Numbered from the stretch's first letter, positions 22,789-31,678 are shown. The stretch: DNA of 34,632 nucleotides from Methanobacteriota archaeon (GCA_018623995.1 JAAZUV010000002.1:1-34632), one strand, 5' to 3'. Made by a program: numbers and translations. Notes: a model not told the origin generated them from the sequence alone.

Positions 22789-23229
22789 ATGAGAAAGGTC
22801 ATGGCTGTAGGAGTTTTTGACCTTCTCCACGCAGGCCATCTTCACTATCTTGAGCAAGCAAAGGCCCTTGGAGATCACCTCACCGTGGTCGTTGCTCATG
22901 ACGATACCGTTCGTAAGCGAAAGCATGAACCAGTTACCAATCAGGACCTTCGTCGTCGAATGGTTGAAGGTTTGAAACCGGTTGATGTTGCGTGCATTGG
23001 TAATTCTCCAGATGTTCCTATTTTCGACATCCTACCTGAGATTCAACCATCCATCATCGCCTTAGGATACGATCAGGAACATGCTGAAGATCGAATTCGA
23101 ACCGCATTGGAAGAACGAGGATTCACCTCGATTGAAGTTGTTCGAGTTGAAGGTTTGAGCGACGATTTGGATGGAACTCGGAAGATCATCGCTCGCATCG
23201 TTGAGCGAGCAAAGGGAGGCGAATTCTGA
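22789..23229 (+). CDS. ribL: FAD synthetase, archaeal RibL type (nucleotidyltransferase)
   Basis: 146 residues from ATG 22789, chosen because GGTGA at 22779-22783 lies five bases upstream. The nucleotidyltransferase motif is GVFDLLHAGHLHYL (GxFD...HxGH), and the second motif region reads LGYDQ. The size and motif set match archaeal RibL/glycerol-3-phosphate cytidylyltransferase-like enzymes; given the cluster, FAD synthesis from FMN and a nucleotide is the best call. Its stop shares one base with the ribE start (TGATG). Confidence 0.88.
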   Translation: MRKVMAVGVFDLLHAGHLHYLEQAKALGDHLTVVVAHDDTVRKRKHEPVTNQDLRRRMVEGLKPVDVACIGNSPDVPIFDILPEIQPSIIALGYDQEHAEDRIRTALEERGFTSIEVVRVEGLSDDLDGTRKIIARIVERAKGGEF

Positions 23230-23828
23230 TGTTCACTGGTATCGTCCAAGGGAAAGGCGAAATCGTTTCTATAGAAAATGGAAACGATATCACAACCCTC
23301 CAAATCCGTGTTCCATCGACGGAGGGATTGCAGATTGGAGCCAGTGTTTCCATTGATGGTGTTTGCTTAACAGCGACAGCATTTAGTGATGATATCGTCT
23401 CATTCGATGTTATCCCTGAAACCCTCGAAAAGACAACGCTCGGTCAACTTGAGCAAGGAGATCACGTGAACGTTGAGCGATCGTTGCGATACGGGGATGA
23501 AGTCGGAGGCCACTTGCTTTCAGGACACATCATTGGTCGTGGTCTTGTCAGTAAATCGGAACGTGTTGGCGATGGTGCTCAATATTCGATCATCGCTCCA
23601 CCCAACGTTCGGAAGTACATTGTCAGCAAGGGATACGTCGGTATCGATGGTATTTCCTTGACCATTGGTGATGTCTCACAAGACCACTTTGATCTCCATT
23701 TGATTCCTGAAACACTGCGACTGACCACCATCGGTGACAAGCAAGTTGGAGATGCAGTCAATCTTGAAATCGATTCAACCACCATGATGGTTGTCGAAAC
23801 AGTTGAACGAATGATGAAGGAGAAATAA
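23229..23828 (+). CDS. ribE: Riboflavin synthase, bacterial alpha-chain type
   Basis: 199 residues. It converts two molecules of 6,7-dimethyl-8-ribityllumazine into riboflavin and a pyrimidine. It begins MFTGIVQGKGEI and has two lumazine-binding barrels: GASVSIDGVCLTAT in the first, then GGHLLSGHIIGRG and GYVGIDGISLTIG in the second, the hallmark of the trimeric bacterial/eukaryotic enzyme. Most archaea use the unrelated pentameric RibC, so this gene looks acquired from bacteria. GGGAGG at 23215-23220 precedes the start. It is translationally coupled to ribL and followed by ribH after 2 bases. Confidence 0.95.
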   Translation: MFTGIVQGKGEIVSIENGNDITTLQIRVPSTEGLQIGASVSIDGVCLTATAFSDDIVSFDVIPETLEKTTLGQLEQGDHVNVERSLRYGDEVGGHLLSGHIIGRGLVSKSERVGDGAQYSIIAPPNVRKYIVSKGYVGIDGISLTIGDVSQDHFDLHLIPETLRLTTIGDKQVGDAVNLEIDSTTMMVVETVERMMKEK

Positions 23829-23830
23829 AC

Positions 23831-24232
23831 ATGCCAAACATCGTAGCCGTATGCGCAATGTACCACTTGGACGAAATGAATAAAATGCTGAAAATCGCAA
23901 CCTCTCAAGCAGAGGATTTGGGATACAACATCGTCGATGTGATCGAAGTTCCTGGTTGCATGGAAATCCCACTAGCGCTCGACAGAGTCCTAGCAAACGA
24001 GGAGATTGATGGAGCATTTTGCCTTGGTATCATCGAAAAAGGCGAGACGGACCACGGTCTTGTCATGGGTCAAGGCGTCCTCAAAACCATCCTCGAATTG
24101 CAATTGGTTCACAACAAACCAATCGGTTTGGGCATCATTGGTCCTGGTGCATTACCCGAGCATGTTGGACCTCGAATTGGACCACATGCAACAGCTGCAG
24201 TCGATGCACTACGCCCGTTCCTCGATGAGTGA
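23831..24232 (+). CDS. ribH: 6,7-dimethyl-8-ribityllumazine synthase
   Basis: 133 residues, short as in archaeal RibH. It condenses the ribB product with the ribitylamino-pyrimidine. VPGCMEIPLAL is the substrate-binding signature; GIIEKGETDHGLVMGQG carries the catalytic His after GET.; KPIGLGIIGPG and the C-terminal helix fit the family. The N-terminal phosphate/ring-binding site has CAMYHLDEMNKML in place of the usual R/EFN. GGAG at 23819-23822 is the ribosome binding site. Its 3' end overlaps that of the convergent membrane-protein gene by 24 bases. Confidence 0.93.
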   Translation: MPNIVAVCAMYHLDEMNKMLKIATSQAEDLGYNIVDVIEVPGCMEIPLALDRVLANEEIDGAFCLGIIEKGETDHGLVMGQGVLKTILELQLVHNKPIGLGIIGPGALPEHVGPRIGPHATAAVDALRPFLDE

Positions 24233-24754
24233 TTGGTTTCGTTTCTTGTAGAACACGTACGACCAAATGGCGATGATGATCGCTAAATTCGTGAACCATA
24301 TCCATGGCGTGCTCCACCGATATCCATCAACCCGAATGTCACTGAACGGTGCCAAAAACGGTGTAGGGAAGAATTTCGCAGTATGCGTCGGTATGTCGTT
24401 GAAGATGTGGATGAACCAAGGAAGCCACAGCCAAATTGCAGCGTTACGTGCTGAAAGTGAATGGTCGGTAAACAACCGTTGCGTAACGCCTCGCTTTTCG
24501 AAGAAAATCCACGTGAACAAGAATCCAATCGTCGCCCAAATGAGGCTATGCGTGACTTGGTATGCTTCCCATGCGTACCATCCAAAATCAGCGGTGACTG
24601 TATTCTCATCAATCTCAGGTCGCCCGTCCAAAAAGAAGGAGTTCGGAATGAAAACAAGCAGGTCTGGAAGGACGCCCATCAATCCAGCAACCCAGAATTT
24701 CGTACGTCCATTCGTCGCACCCGAACCCATCAACCAGTGTGAGGCGACATCCAT
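24209..24754 (-). CDS. YdjM/DUF457-like membrane protein with conserved His/Asp (putative metal-dependent hydrolase)
   Basis: 181 residues, about four membrane helices. Polar residues conserved in the YdjM-type family appear: His6 (MDVASHW), Asp31 (GVLPDLL), His69 (YQVTHSLIW) and the block FIHIFNDIPTH (His116, Asp120, His124), then FFPTPF and RVDGYRW. The pattern resembles metal binding near the membrane, but the activity of this family is poorly known. ATG 24754 lies about 30 bases after an AT-rich element, so it may be leaderless. Confidence 0.75.
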   Translation of the reverse strand: MDVASHWLMGSGATNGRTKFWVAGLMGVLPDLLVFIPNSFFLDGRPEIDENTVTADFGWYAWEAYQVTHSLIWATIGFLFTWIFFEKRGVTQRLFTDHSLSARNAAIWLWLPWFIHIFNDIPTHTAKFFPTPFLAPFSDIRVDGYRWSTPWIWFTNLAIIIAIWSYVFYKKRNQSLIEERA

Positions 24755-24777
24755 AATGCAACCTCAACGTATTGAGA

Positions 24778-24790
24778 ATTAAATTTTAGC
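24778..24790 (-). promoter_or_regulatory. TATA-like element for the YdjM-like gene
   Basis: On the minus strand the sequence reads CTAAAATTTAATT, about 24-36 bases before ATG 24754, the right distance for a leaderless archaeal promoter. Confidence 0.4.
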
Positions 24791-24804
24791 ACAAGGCCGA
24801 ATTC

Positions 24805-24819
24805 AATCCTAGAAGGATT
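24805..24819 (-). terminator. Hairpin over the stop of the large surface-protein gene
   Basis: AATCCT-tct-AGGATT (six pairs, three-base loop) overlaps the TAA at 24818-24820. No T-run follows at once. Possible 3'-end structure. Confidence 0.3.
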
Positions 24820-27800
24820 ATTTTCGATGAACCCATTGCTGGGTTGATGGATCTCGGTAGAACCATTGTTGGCTTCCTGATGGATGTTCAATCCATTCCA
24901 TGCCATCACGCATGGCGCCACGAGTCGCATATTGTGGATATTCAATCGATGGAGCCTCCTCAAAGCCATCACTCTCTTTTCGTCGCATCATGGTGAATCC
25001 AATCAATACGACAACAACCACACCTGCAACCCAAACAAGCATGTTTGATGTGAGCAAATTCTCATCTGAACCTGCTCCTTTCAATTCGTTTTGTTCATCA
25101 GAACAGCCTTTTGCATTGGCAATTTGATTGGCACCTGTATTTGCACATTCATCGTTGGCGTCATACACGCCATCACCATCTGAATCCATTTGCCATGCTG
25201 AGCATCCATTCGGAGCTACAGAATCAGCGAGTGTGTTTGGACAAAGGTCGAATTTGTTGAAAATCCCGTCCATATCATCGTCACGCTGATTCCATGAACA
25301 TCCATTTACATCGACCGTTTCGTTAAATTCAGTGTTCGGACATGTGTCGATTGAAGTACAGTTCGATGGCCCTTGAGAAGCGGCATCTCTGTTGCAAATT
25401 AAATCCAAATCAGTATCGACTTGAAGATCTGAACAGCCTGAATCATCTATTTCAGCCCCGATTGCAGTGGCTTCACACACATCCCAATAATCGTTGATTG
25501 AATCTTGGTCGGAATCACGCTGCTTTCTGTCACACCCGTTCGCATCAGCATCTCCGGGGATTTCGGTGTATTCACACAAATCATTGCCGTTGTCCACCCC
25601 ATCGCCATCGCTGTCCTGTTGTGCCCAACTACAACCATTGCTATCGGTGCTTACGCCTGTTGAAGTGCCCGGACACTTGTCTTCGCCAGTGCAATCGGAT
25701 GGGCCGTCACTTGGAGCATCATCGTTGCAGATGCCATCGAAATCTTCGTCAACCTGGCCTTCTGTACAGCCATTTTCATCCGTACTCACGCCTGCGGGCG
25801 AGTCCATACAAAGGTCAACAAAATTCGCTACACCGTCGTCATCATCATCGAGTTGTTCTTCACTGCATCCGGTTTCATCTACGACCCATTGAATATCTGT
25901 CAGTGGACATGCATCGACTGAGTTGTTGAACCCATCTCCATCGGAATCTTTAGTCATTGAGATGTAGTTATCGCTTTGACCTGGCTTGATGAGTACAACC
26001 TCCTCATCTGGGTGATACAATGGTGCAACAACATCACTTGATCTGTACACTTCACTTTCAGCGAGAAAGCTCAGATTGCCTTCATCAATTGAGTATGTTT
26101 TGAGAATCGTTGTTGCTCCCTCTTGTTCATCATCACATCTCCAAGAGCAGTATTCCAGCAACACAGTGACGTAAATCATTTTCTGATTCTTTGAGAATTG
26201 GATATCAATAATTTCTGAATCGTTTTCTGTTACAGCGACAGTGGTAGTAGTGGTTAATTTTGATGCTGAATAGGTCATGATTTCCTCATCCGAATGAAGG
26301 AGGAAGTGTCCTCCATCAGAGGTGAGTTGCATCGTATCTGAACCCCTCATAGCACGTGTCTCCACAAATTCATAATTTTGCGCGTCCCAGACGACAATCT
26401 GCGATCCATCACCACCAAACAGCCAGCCGCCGTCACGAGAGAATTGGAACATACTTGGAGCAAAATTGCTGTCTTGAAGCAGTATTGACTGCATTGAACT
26501 GTCGAGCAGAATGGTCTCTACTCTGTACCCAGAATTGTATGCAGATAATACAACCATGTTTCCATCATGTGAATACGTTGTGCTGTCAGCCCTCACACCC
26601 CTACAATCTGAAAGAAACACTTGGAGTTCAGATAACACCTGAGTTTGTACATTCCAAGTTTGAAATTCACATTCCGAATCATCGTTGCTTATGGTCAACA
26701 ACAACTCTTGGCTATCCGGGCTCCACTCGTAATCATTGAAGTAATAGTCTCCAGGTGCGTATATCGTGTATACAACTGAAAGATCCTTGTCCATAACAAA
26801 AACGTCCCCATATGAGGGAGACTTTCTTGCAGCGATAAAATCCCCATTTGGAGCAAATTCAAGGTACCCGTAATCTTTTGAATTTTCGATGTGCGTTCCA
26901 TTGAAGTCCCACAAAATATTCTCCGGGCAGTCATTGAATGCATCCAACGGGCATTCGTCGCTCTCATCGCTCAACCCATCGCCATCTGTATCTCTCTGCA
27001 CAGACGAGCAGCCATTGCGATCCGTCTTCGAATTGGCTGCGGAGTCGGGACAAACATCATCTGAGTCGGCTATACCGTCACCATCTGAATCCAACAATTG
27101 AGAGACTGAGCAACCCCTCGCATCGACAGATGAGGTATCCTTCGTGCGAGGGCAGTCATCGAATTTGTCATTGATTCCATCTCCATCAGTATCTCGTTGG
27201 CTTGATGAGCAACCCGATGTATTCGATTCCTCTTCAGGGGGGGTTTCAGGGCATTGGTCTTTGGAATCATCTACACCATCTTCGTCCTGATCAGGCATGT
27301 AGCCAACCAATTTCGTAGTATCGTAGCCACCAGATATGAGAACAAAAATTTCAGAATCATTTGCTGAAAAACTTGCGTCTTTGTTTCCGTAGGAGACGTC
27401 TAAATCTCGTTCAAAATCCCAATCCATTGTTGAGTAAATTCCGATGTCACCAGTCGAATAAGAACCAATTGTTTGGAGAAATGACGTTCCATCATGTGAA
27501 AATTTTGCCTCTCCTGTTGTATATTGGATTGTATCACTTAGCGTGTAGTCGTTGGTCGTATACACGTAGGTGCTTGAACCGTCGTTTGCTATGAGAGCAT
27601 CACCGTCAGGGGATGCGGCAAGGTCGTACACTGGACTTTGGATTGTAAATGAACGCGTTAACACCCATCTCTTGCCTGCAAGAGGAACGTCTTGATACTC
27701 GTAAACGTTCCCTGAGCCATCAGAGCCTACGTACCAAATTTTTTCCTCGCTTGGATGATGAGTGACTAATATTCCGGTGGAAGAGGCACCCTCAACTTCA

Positions 27801-28363
27801 TTCCAATCAGGAGCTTCATACATGTGGCCGCCGTTGTTGCCTGTGGCGACAATGACTCGAGTGCTATCTCCGGACCATGTGACTGAATTGAAAAAGAAAT
27901 TATCGCCTGTGGAGCGAGATTGACTGACTACCTCCGTCCATGTCGCTGTTTCAACGACCGAGAATGTTTCTGGTGAGCGCAAAGCTAGGTACTGCCCGTC
28001 TGGCGAAAACATGACATCTCGCAAAGAATCACTGTTCTGAATCGTGTGAAGGAGGCTCAAATCATGCGTGTTGTATACGATCACATCGCCAGTTTCATCA
28101 TCGCACCCTTCTGAGTAAATGGCAAGCATGTCGAGAGTGCTGGTCGCAGTAATGAGGTAATCAGATCCATAGTAACTCCTACAGCCATCATCAACAAAAA
28201 TTTCCCTGTGAATCACCCAATCTCCATAATGCACTGAACGCCCTGAAGTCCCTTGATTGGCGGCTTCCTCCGGAGAAAATTCATGCATGTGGATTGGACT
28301 TGTTGAACAGAGAACGAAGAGCAGTGAAAGAAAAAATGGAAGAATCGTAATACGACTACTCAT
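24818..28363 (-). CDS. Large surface protein: two beta-propellers, two thrombospondin type 3 arrays, membrane anchor and WW-like tail
   Basis: 1181 residues from ATG 28363 (MSSRITILPFFLSLLFVLC), a signal peptide; a longer frame from 28408 adds 15 residues that would mask it. Residues about 50-350 are WD40/YncE-like propeller repeats (MFSPDGQYLALRS, TWSGDSTRVIVATG). About 354-478 is a thrombospondin type 3 array (DTDGDGINDKFDDCP). About 478-804 is a second propeller (EWSPDSQELLLTIS), and about 804-1094 a second, longer array with DxDxDG loops and CP/GCS pairs. A helix (MLVWVAGVVVVVLIGFTMM) anchors it. The cytoplasmic end carries WIEHPSGSQQWFYRDPSTQQ then WVHRK, a short Trp/Pro motif. Calcium binding by the arrays is family knowledge. 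Likely an adhesin, receptor or polymer-binding protein. It diverges from trxB. Confidence 0.88.
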   Translation of the reverse strand: MSSRITILPFFLSLLFVLCSTSPIHMHEFSPEEAANQGTSGRSVHYGDWVIHREIFVDDGCRSYYGSDYLITATSTLDMLAIYSEGCDDETGDVIVYNTHDLSLLHTIQNSDSLRDVMFSPDGQYLALRSPETFSVVETATWTEVVSQSRSTGDNFFFNSVTWSGDSTRVIVATGNNGGHMYEAPDWNEVEGASSTGILVTHHPSEEKIWYVGSDGSGNVYEYQDVPLAGKRWVLTRSFTIQSPVYDLAASPDGDALIANDGSSTYVYTTNDYTLSDTIQYTTGEAKFSHDGTSFLQTIGSYSTGDIGIYSTMDWDFERDLDVSYGNKDASFSANDSEIFVLISGGYDTTKLVGYMPDQDEDGVDDSKDQCPETPPEEESNTSGCSSSQRDTDGDGINDKFDDCPRTKDTSSVDARGCSVSQLLDSDGDGIADSDDVCPDSAANSKTDRNGCSSVQRDTDGDGLSDESDECPLDAFNDCPENILWDFNGTHIENSKDYGYLEFAPNGDFIAARKSPSYGDVFVMDKDLSVVYTIYAPGDYYFNDYEWSPDSQELLLTISNDDSECEFQTWNVQTQVLSELQVFLSDCRGVRADSTTYSHDGNMVVLSAYNSGYRVETILLDSSMQSILLQDSNFAPSMFQFSRDGGWLFGGDGSQIVVWDAQNYEFVETRAMRGSDTMQLTSDGGHFLLHSDEEIMTYSASKLTTTTTVAVTENDSEIIDIQFSKNQKMIYVTVLLEYCSWRCDDEQEGATTILKTYSIDEGNLSFLAESEVYRSSDVVAPLYHPDEEVVLIKPGQSDNYISMTKDSDGDGFNNSVDACPLTDIQWVVDETGCSEEQLDDDDDGVANFVDLCMDSPAGVSTDENGCTEGQVDEDFDGICNDDAPSDGPSDCTGEDKCPGTSTGVSTDSNGCSWAQQDSDGDGVDNGNDLCEYTEIPGDADANGCDRKQRDSDQDSINDYWDVCEATAIGAEIDDSGCSDLQVDTDLDLICNRDAASQGPSNCTSIDTCPNTEFNETVDVNGCSWNQRDDDMDGIFNKFDLCPNTLADSVAPNGCSAWQMDSDGDGVYDANDECANTGANQIANAKGCSDEQNELKGAGSDENLLTSNMLVWVAGVVVVVLIGFTMMRRKESDGFEEAPSIEYPQYATRGAMRDGMEWIEHPSGSQQWFYRDPSTQQWVHRK

Positions 28364-28383
28364 TGAATAGATTCTCTGCACTG

Positions 28384-28395
28384 ACCTACATAGGT
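28384..28395. promoter_or_regulatory. Palindrome in the divergent promoter region
   Basis: ACCTA-CA-TAGGT lies in the 110-base gap between the surface-protein gene and trxB, 20 bases from the surface-protein start. It may be an operator for either gene; the evidence is the symmetry alone. Confidence 0.25.
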
Positions 28396-28473
28396 GTTTA
28401 GCCGACACTTTGCATGAGAAAACACAGGGATAATGTTCAAGTCCATCGGGGTGTTGGTCGAAGAGTGAGTCAA

Positions 28474-29403
28474 ATGTCAGATGTTCACAATGTCATCATT
28501 ATCGGTTCTGGACCTGCTGGATATACTGCTGGTTTGTACGCAGCTCGAGCTATGCTCGAGCCACTCATGTTCGCTGGATACATGTCCGGTGGCCAGTTGA
28601 TGCTCACCAGCGATATCGAGAATTTCCCTGGCTATCCGGAAGGTATCGGCGGTCCTGAGATGATGATGCAACTTCGTGAGCAAGCTGAGCGATTTGGTTT
28701 GAACGTTCACGACAAGAACGTTGAATCCGTTGACACGTCCTCTCGACCGTTCAAGGTCACCGTTGAAGGTGAGGATTTCTTTGCGCATTCGCTGATTGTT
28801 TGTACTGGAGCAGAATCCATTTGGCTTGATGCTCCTGGTGAAGCGCAGCAAAAAGGACGAGGCATTTCCACCTGTGCAACGTGCGATGGAGCCTTTTTCC
28901 GAGAAGAGGAAGTTCTCGTTATCGGTGGTGGAGATTCTGCCTGTGAGGAAGCAACCTTCCTCACTCGATTTGCTTCAAAGGTCACGTTGGTTCACCGTCG
29001 AGATGTGTTCCGAGCATCGACCATCATGTACGAACGTGCTGCGAACCATCCGAAGATTGAGATCAAAACCTTCCGTCAAGTCAAGGAATGGCTGAGCGAT
29101 GAGAAGGGACTGACTGGAGCCGTTCTCGAGGATCCAAGAGATGGGTCGACCGAAGAGATTGCTGCAACTGGGGCGTTCATTGCCATTGGTCACAAACCGA
29201 TTACAAACTTCCTTGGTGGACAGGTTGAAACGGATGAAAATGGGTACATTATTCACAAGAACCACACCATGACTTCGGTTGATGGTGTCTTTGCAGCAGG
29301 CGACGTTGTTGATACTCGTTACAAGCAAGCCATTACCGCAGCGGGAATGGGTTGCCAAGCCGCTATCGATGCAGAAAAGTGGCTTGAGGAAAACGTTCAT
29401 TGA
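28474..29403 (+). CDS. trxB: Thioredoxin reductase (NADPH)
   Basis: 309 residues from ATG 28474, preceded by GAGTGAG at 28463-28469; the longer frame from 28414 has 20 unconserved residues. The FAD-binding motif is GSGPAG (11-16), the redox-active pair is CATC (Cys134/Cys137), and the NADPH domain has GGGDSA (151-156) and HRR...R for the 2'-phosphate. The C-terminal FAD motif is DGVFAAGDV. It reduces thioredoxin in the cytosol. The gene diverges from the surface-protein gene and is followed after 40 bases by the MoeB/ThiF-like gene. Confidence 0.96.
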   Translation: MSDVHNVIIIGSGPAGYTAGLYAARAMLEPLMFAGYMSGGQLMLTSDIENFPGYPEGIGGPEMMMQLREQAERFGLNVHDKNVESVDTSSRPFKVTVEGEDFFAHSLIVCTGAESIWLDAPGEAQQKGRGISTCATCDGAFFREEEVLVIGGGDSACEEATFLTRFASKVTLVHRRDVFRASTIMYERAANHPKIEIKTFRQVKEWLSDEKGLTGAVLEDPRDGSTEEIAATGAFIAIGHKPITNFLGGQVETDENGYIIHKNHTMTSVDGVFAAGDVVDTRYKQAITAAGMGCQAAIDAEKWLEENVH

Positions 29404-29443
29404 GCAACGATGTCTATTTGATTGAGCATCAATACGCATCAAC

Positions 29444-30598
29444 ATGGTCGATATGCAACGGCATGCCCGTCATCTTGTCCTTCCACAAGTTGGAATTGAG
29501 GGACAGGAGAAGTTGGCCAAGGCCAAAGTGTTCGTTGTGGGTGCAGGTGGGCTTGGCAGCCCTGTTCTTCTCTATCTCGCCGCAGCTGGTGTTGGGACCA
29601 TTGGTGTCATCGATGATGATTTGGTCGACATTTCGAATCTTCAACGCCAAGTCCTTCATCGAACCGAAGACGTTGGTCGGTTGAAGGTTGATTCTGCCAA
29701 AGAACAACTTCTCGCACTTGATCCAAACCTGAACATTGTCGAGCACAAGGAGAGGCTTAGCCCTGAAAACGCACTTGAACTGTTCAAGGGCTGGGACGTC
29801 ATTGTTGATGGAACGGACAACATTCCTACACGATACTTAATCGATGATGCTTGTCACCTTCTCTCGATTCCTTGGGTCTACGGTTCGATCCACCGATTTG
29901 AGGGTCAAGTCTCGTTCTTTTCCTCAAAAGAAGACCGCCGTTATCGGGATCTGTTCCCCGAAGCACCTCCGGCTGGAGCGCTGCAAAACTGTGCTGAAGC
30001 TGGAGTGTTTGGTGTTCTTCCGGGCGTTGTCGGCAGTCTTCAGGCAACGGAGGTCATCAAACACATTATTGGAATGGGATCGAGCCTCATTGGGCGCCTC
30101 CTCCTGTACGATGCAGAGTCAATGAGCATGCAATCACTGCACTTTGGTCCTCTTGACTCGAAGCCAGAGATCACGGATTTGTCCTATGCTCAGGCGTTGT
30201 TTGACGATCCTACCTACTGCACGCCACGCCCTCAGCAAGTTCAAGAAGACGAGGCTGCACGGGATTCCATGATGCAATCCATCACCGTGCCTGAATTGAA
30301 ATCAAAGCAGCAAACAGGATGGAATCCATTCATTATCGACGTTCGTAGCGATGAGGAACTTCAACAAGTTCGACTTGCAACATTCGATTTGCATGTCATC
30401 CACGATGTTGCGAATACGGCCTCGAACGATGTTCCTAGCGACCGTGATGTTGTGGTCATGTGTCGAAGTGGTATGCGTTCTCAAATGGCCATTATGTTGC
30501 TCAATCAAGCGGGTATCGATTCCAGTCGCTTGTACAACCTCACCGGTGGCATCATGGCATGGGGCCAAATCGCTCCAGAAGACATTGTTCACGGCTAA
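29444..30598 (+). CDS. E1-like adenylyltransferase with rhodanese domain (MoeB/ThiF/MoeZ family)
   Basis: 384 residues. The adenylation domain has VVGAGGLGSP (31-40), the Asp-rich DDDLVDISNLQRQ and DGTDN (122-126). It would adenylate the Gly-Gly C-terminus of a ubiquitin-like sulphur carrier (MoaD, ThiS or SAMP type). The C-terminal rhodanese domain (about 280-384) has the active-site loop CRSGMRSQ with Cys340, able to carry persulphide sulphur. The architecture equals MOCS3/Uba4/MoeZ. The paired zinc cysteines of MoeB are missing: YRDLFPEAPPAG replaces the first CxxC and no second pair is seen, while Cys183 in NCAEAGV stays. Role: sulphur transfer for molybdopterin, thiamine or tRNA thiolation. 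It follows trxB on the same strand. Confidence 0.9.
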   Translation: MVDMQRHARHLVLPQVGIEGQEKLAKAKVFVVGAGGLGSPVLLYLAAAGVGTIGVIDDDLVDISNLQRQVLHRTEDVGRLKVDSAKEQLLALDPNLNIVEHKERLSPENALELFKGWDVIVDGTDNIPTRYLIDDACHLLSIPWVYGSIHRFEGQVSFFSSKEDRRYRDLFPEAPPAGALQNCAEAGVFGVLPGVVGSLQATEVIKHIIGMGSSLIGRLLLYDAESMSMQSLHFGPLDSKPEITDLSYAQALFDDPTYCTPRPQQVQEDEAARDSMMQSITVPELKSKQQTGWNPFIIDVRSDEELQQVRLATFDLHVIHDVANTASNDVPSDRDVVVMCRSGMRSQMAIMLLNQAGIDSSRLYNLTGGIMAWGQIAPEDIVHG

Positions 30599-30648
30599 TT
30601 TGTGGGTGAGGTTCAAAGAGCCGGAGGTCTCGTTTCCTCTTGGTCATC

Positions 30649-31674
30649 ATGGGAAAGGTCATCGTTGCTGACGAGAATCAGGGTCGTCGTACCCTTCTCG
30701 CATCAACGCTTGAACGTGAAGGATTTGATGTTACCCGGGCCGGAACACTTCGTCAAGCAGAAGGAACAGCCCTTGCCGTCATGCCCGAGGTGGTTCTGCT
30801 TGATGGTGAGTGGAAATCAGGCGATGCCATTGATGCTGCTCAACGATTGATGGGCGATCCTGAATTTGCGTTCAAGTGCCGAATTGTCCTATTGTCTCGA
30901 TCCACGACTCCGGATTTCATGTTGGTCGCTGCGAAGGCTGGAATTCACGAAGTAATTGGTAAACCGGTCGACATGAAGGTTCTTGTCGACCAACTTTGGA
31001 AACACAGTCGCAAACAATTCGTTCCTCCTCCAGCAGACGTTACGCTCGATACCGGAGGTGGTTCGTTCGATGTCGCGGTAATGGCCGGTGGAGGGGGATG
31101 GGCGTTACCCATGCTCAAGGGGCTCGTAGGACCCGACCGAATCAACGAGTCCTTCATCAACGAAATTCTTGTTCAGATGGGCGAAGAAGGAATGGATGTT
31201 GACTTGGATTTGGAAGCAACGGATTTGTCCAATCTTCTTCGCGTTGCACTCAACCGCTTGGTGCAAGAAGGCGGAGAGGGAGGCGAAGCAACTGGGCCGT
31301 CGTTTGAAGATTTGAAGAAAAAGAAATCTCTGGGCGATTTAAACGAGCAACCAACGCCTGTTTCAGCAGGTGGAATGGAATCGATTTTGGAACAGCAAGC
31401 GGCAAACATTGCCGACGAGATTGAATCAAAAATGGATGATATCCTCGATGAAGTGCCAGAACAAATTGCGCTCCTTCCTGAGGATGATATGGACCGCATC
31501 GACCCTCAAGTCTTGCGCATGACACGACTGACCACAGAAATGGTTCATGAATTGATGTGGGATTTAGGACGGCCAGGGGCCGTCGCTGATATCACACTCA
31601 TGACACGAATAGAGGATGCAACAGAAATGCTTGGTGATGTCCTCTCATCATTGCCTGAATCGGAAGAGGAATGA
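30649..31674 (+). CDS. Response-regulator receiver protein with unrecognised acidic output region
   Basis: 341 residues from ATG 30649 (an in-frame TTG at 30640 is possible). Residues 1-120 form a CheY-like receiver: Asp8/Glu9 for metal, the phospho-acceptor Asp52 (VVLLDGEW), Ser83 and Lys105 (GKPVD) are all present, so it should be phosphorylatable. Residues 120-341 are acidic and helical with a Gly-rich patch (MAGGGGWALP) and no helix-turn-helix or enzyme motif that I recognise. No histidine kinase is in view. The VTT membrane-protein gene starts 5 bases after its stop. Confidence 0.82.
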   Translation: MGKVIVADENQGRRTLLASTLEREGFDVTRAGTLRQAEGTALAVMPEVVLLDGEWKSGDAIDAAQRLMGDPEFAFKCRIVLLSRSTTPDFMLVAAKAGIHEVIGKPVDMKVLVDQLWKHSRKQFVPPPADVTLDTGGGSFDVAVMAGGGGWALPMLKGLVGPDRINESFINEILVQMGEEGMDVDLDLEATDLSNLLRVALNRLVQEGGEGGEATGPSFEDLKKKKSLGDLNEQPTPVSAGGMESILEQQAANIADEIESKMDDILDEVPEQIALLPEDDMDRIDPQVLRMTRLTTEMVHELMWDLGRPGAVADITLMTRIEDATEMLGDVLSSLPESEEE

Positions 31675-31678
31675 CGGT

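Noticed and set aside
24461..24742. Plus-strand 93-residue frame opposite the YdjM-like gene, and other long opposite-strand frames such as those over the giant gene
   Set aside because: They show no family motifs or ribosome binding sites and lie entirely over genes with clear domains; they reflect codon bias.
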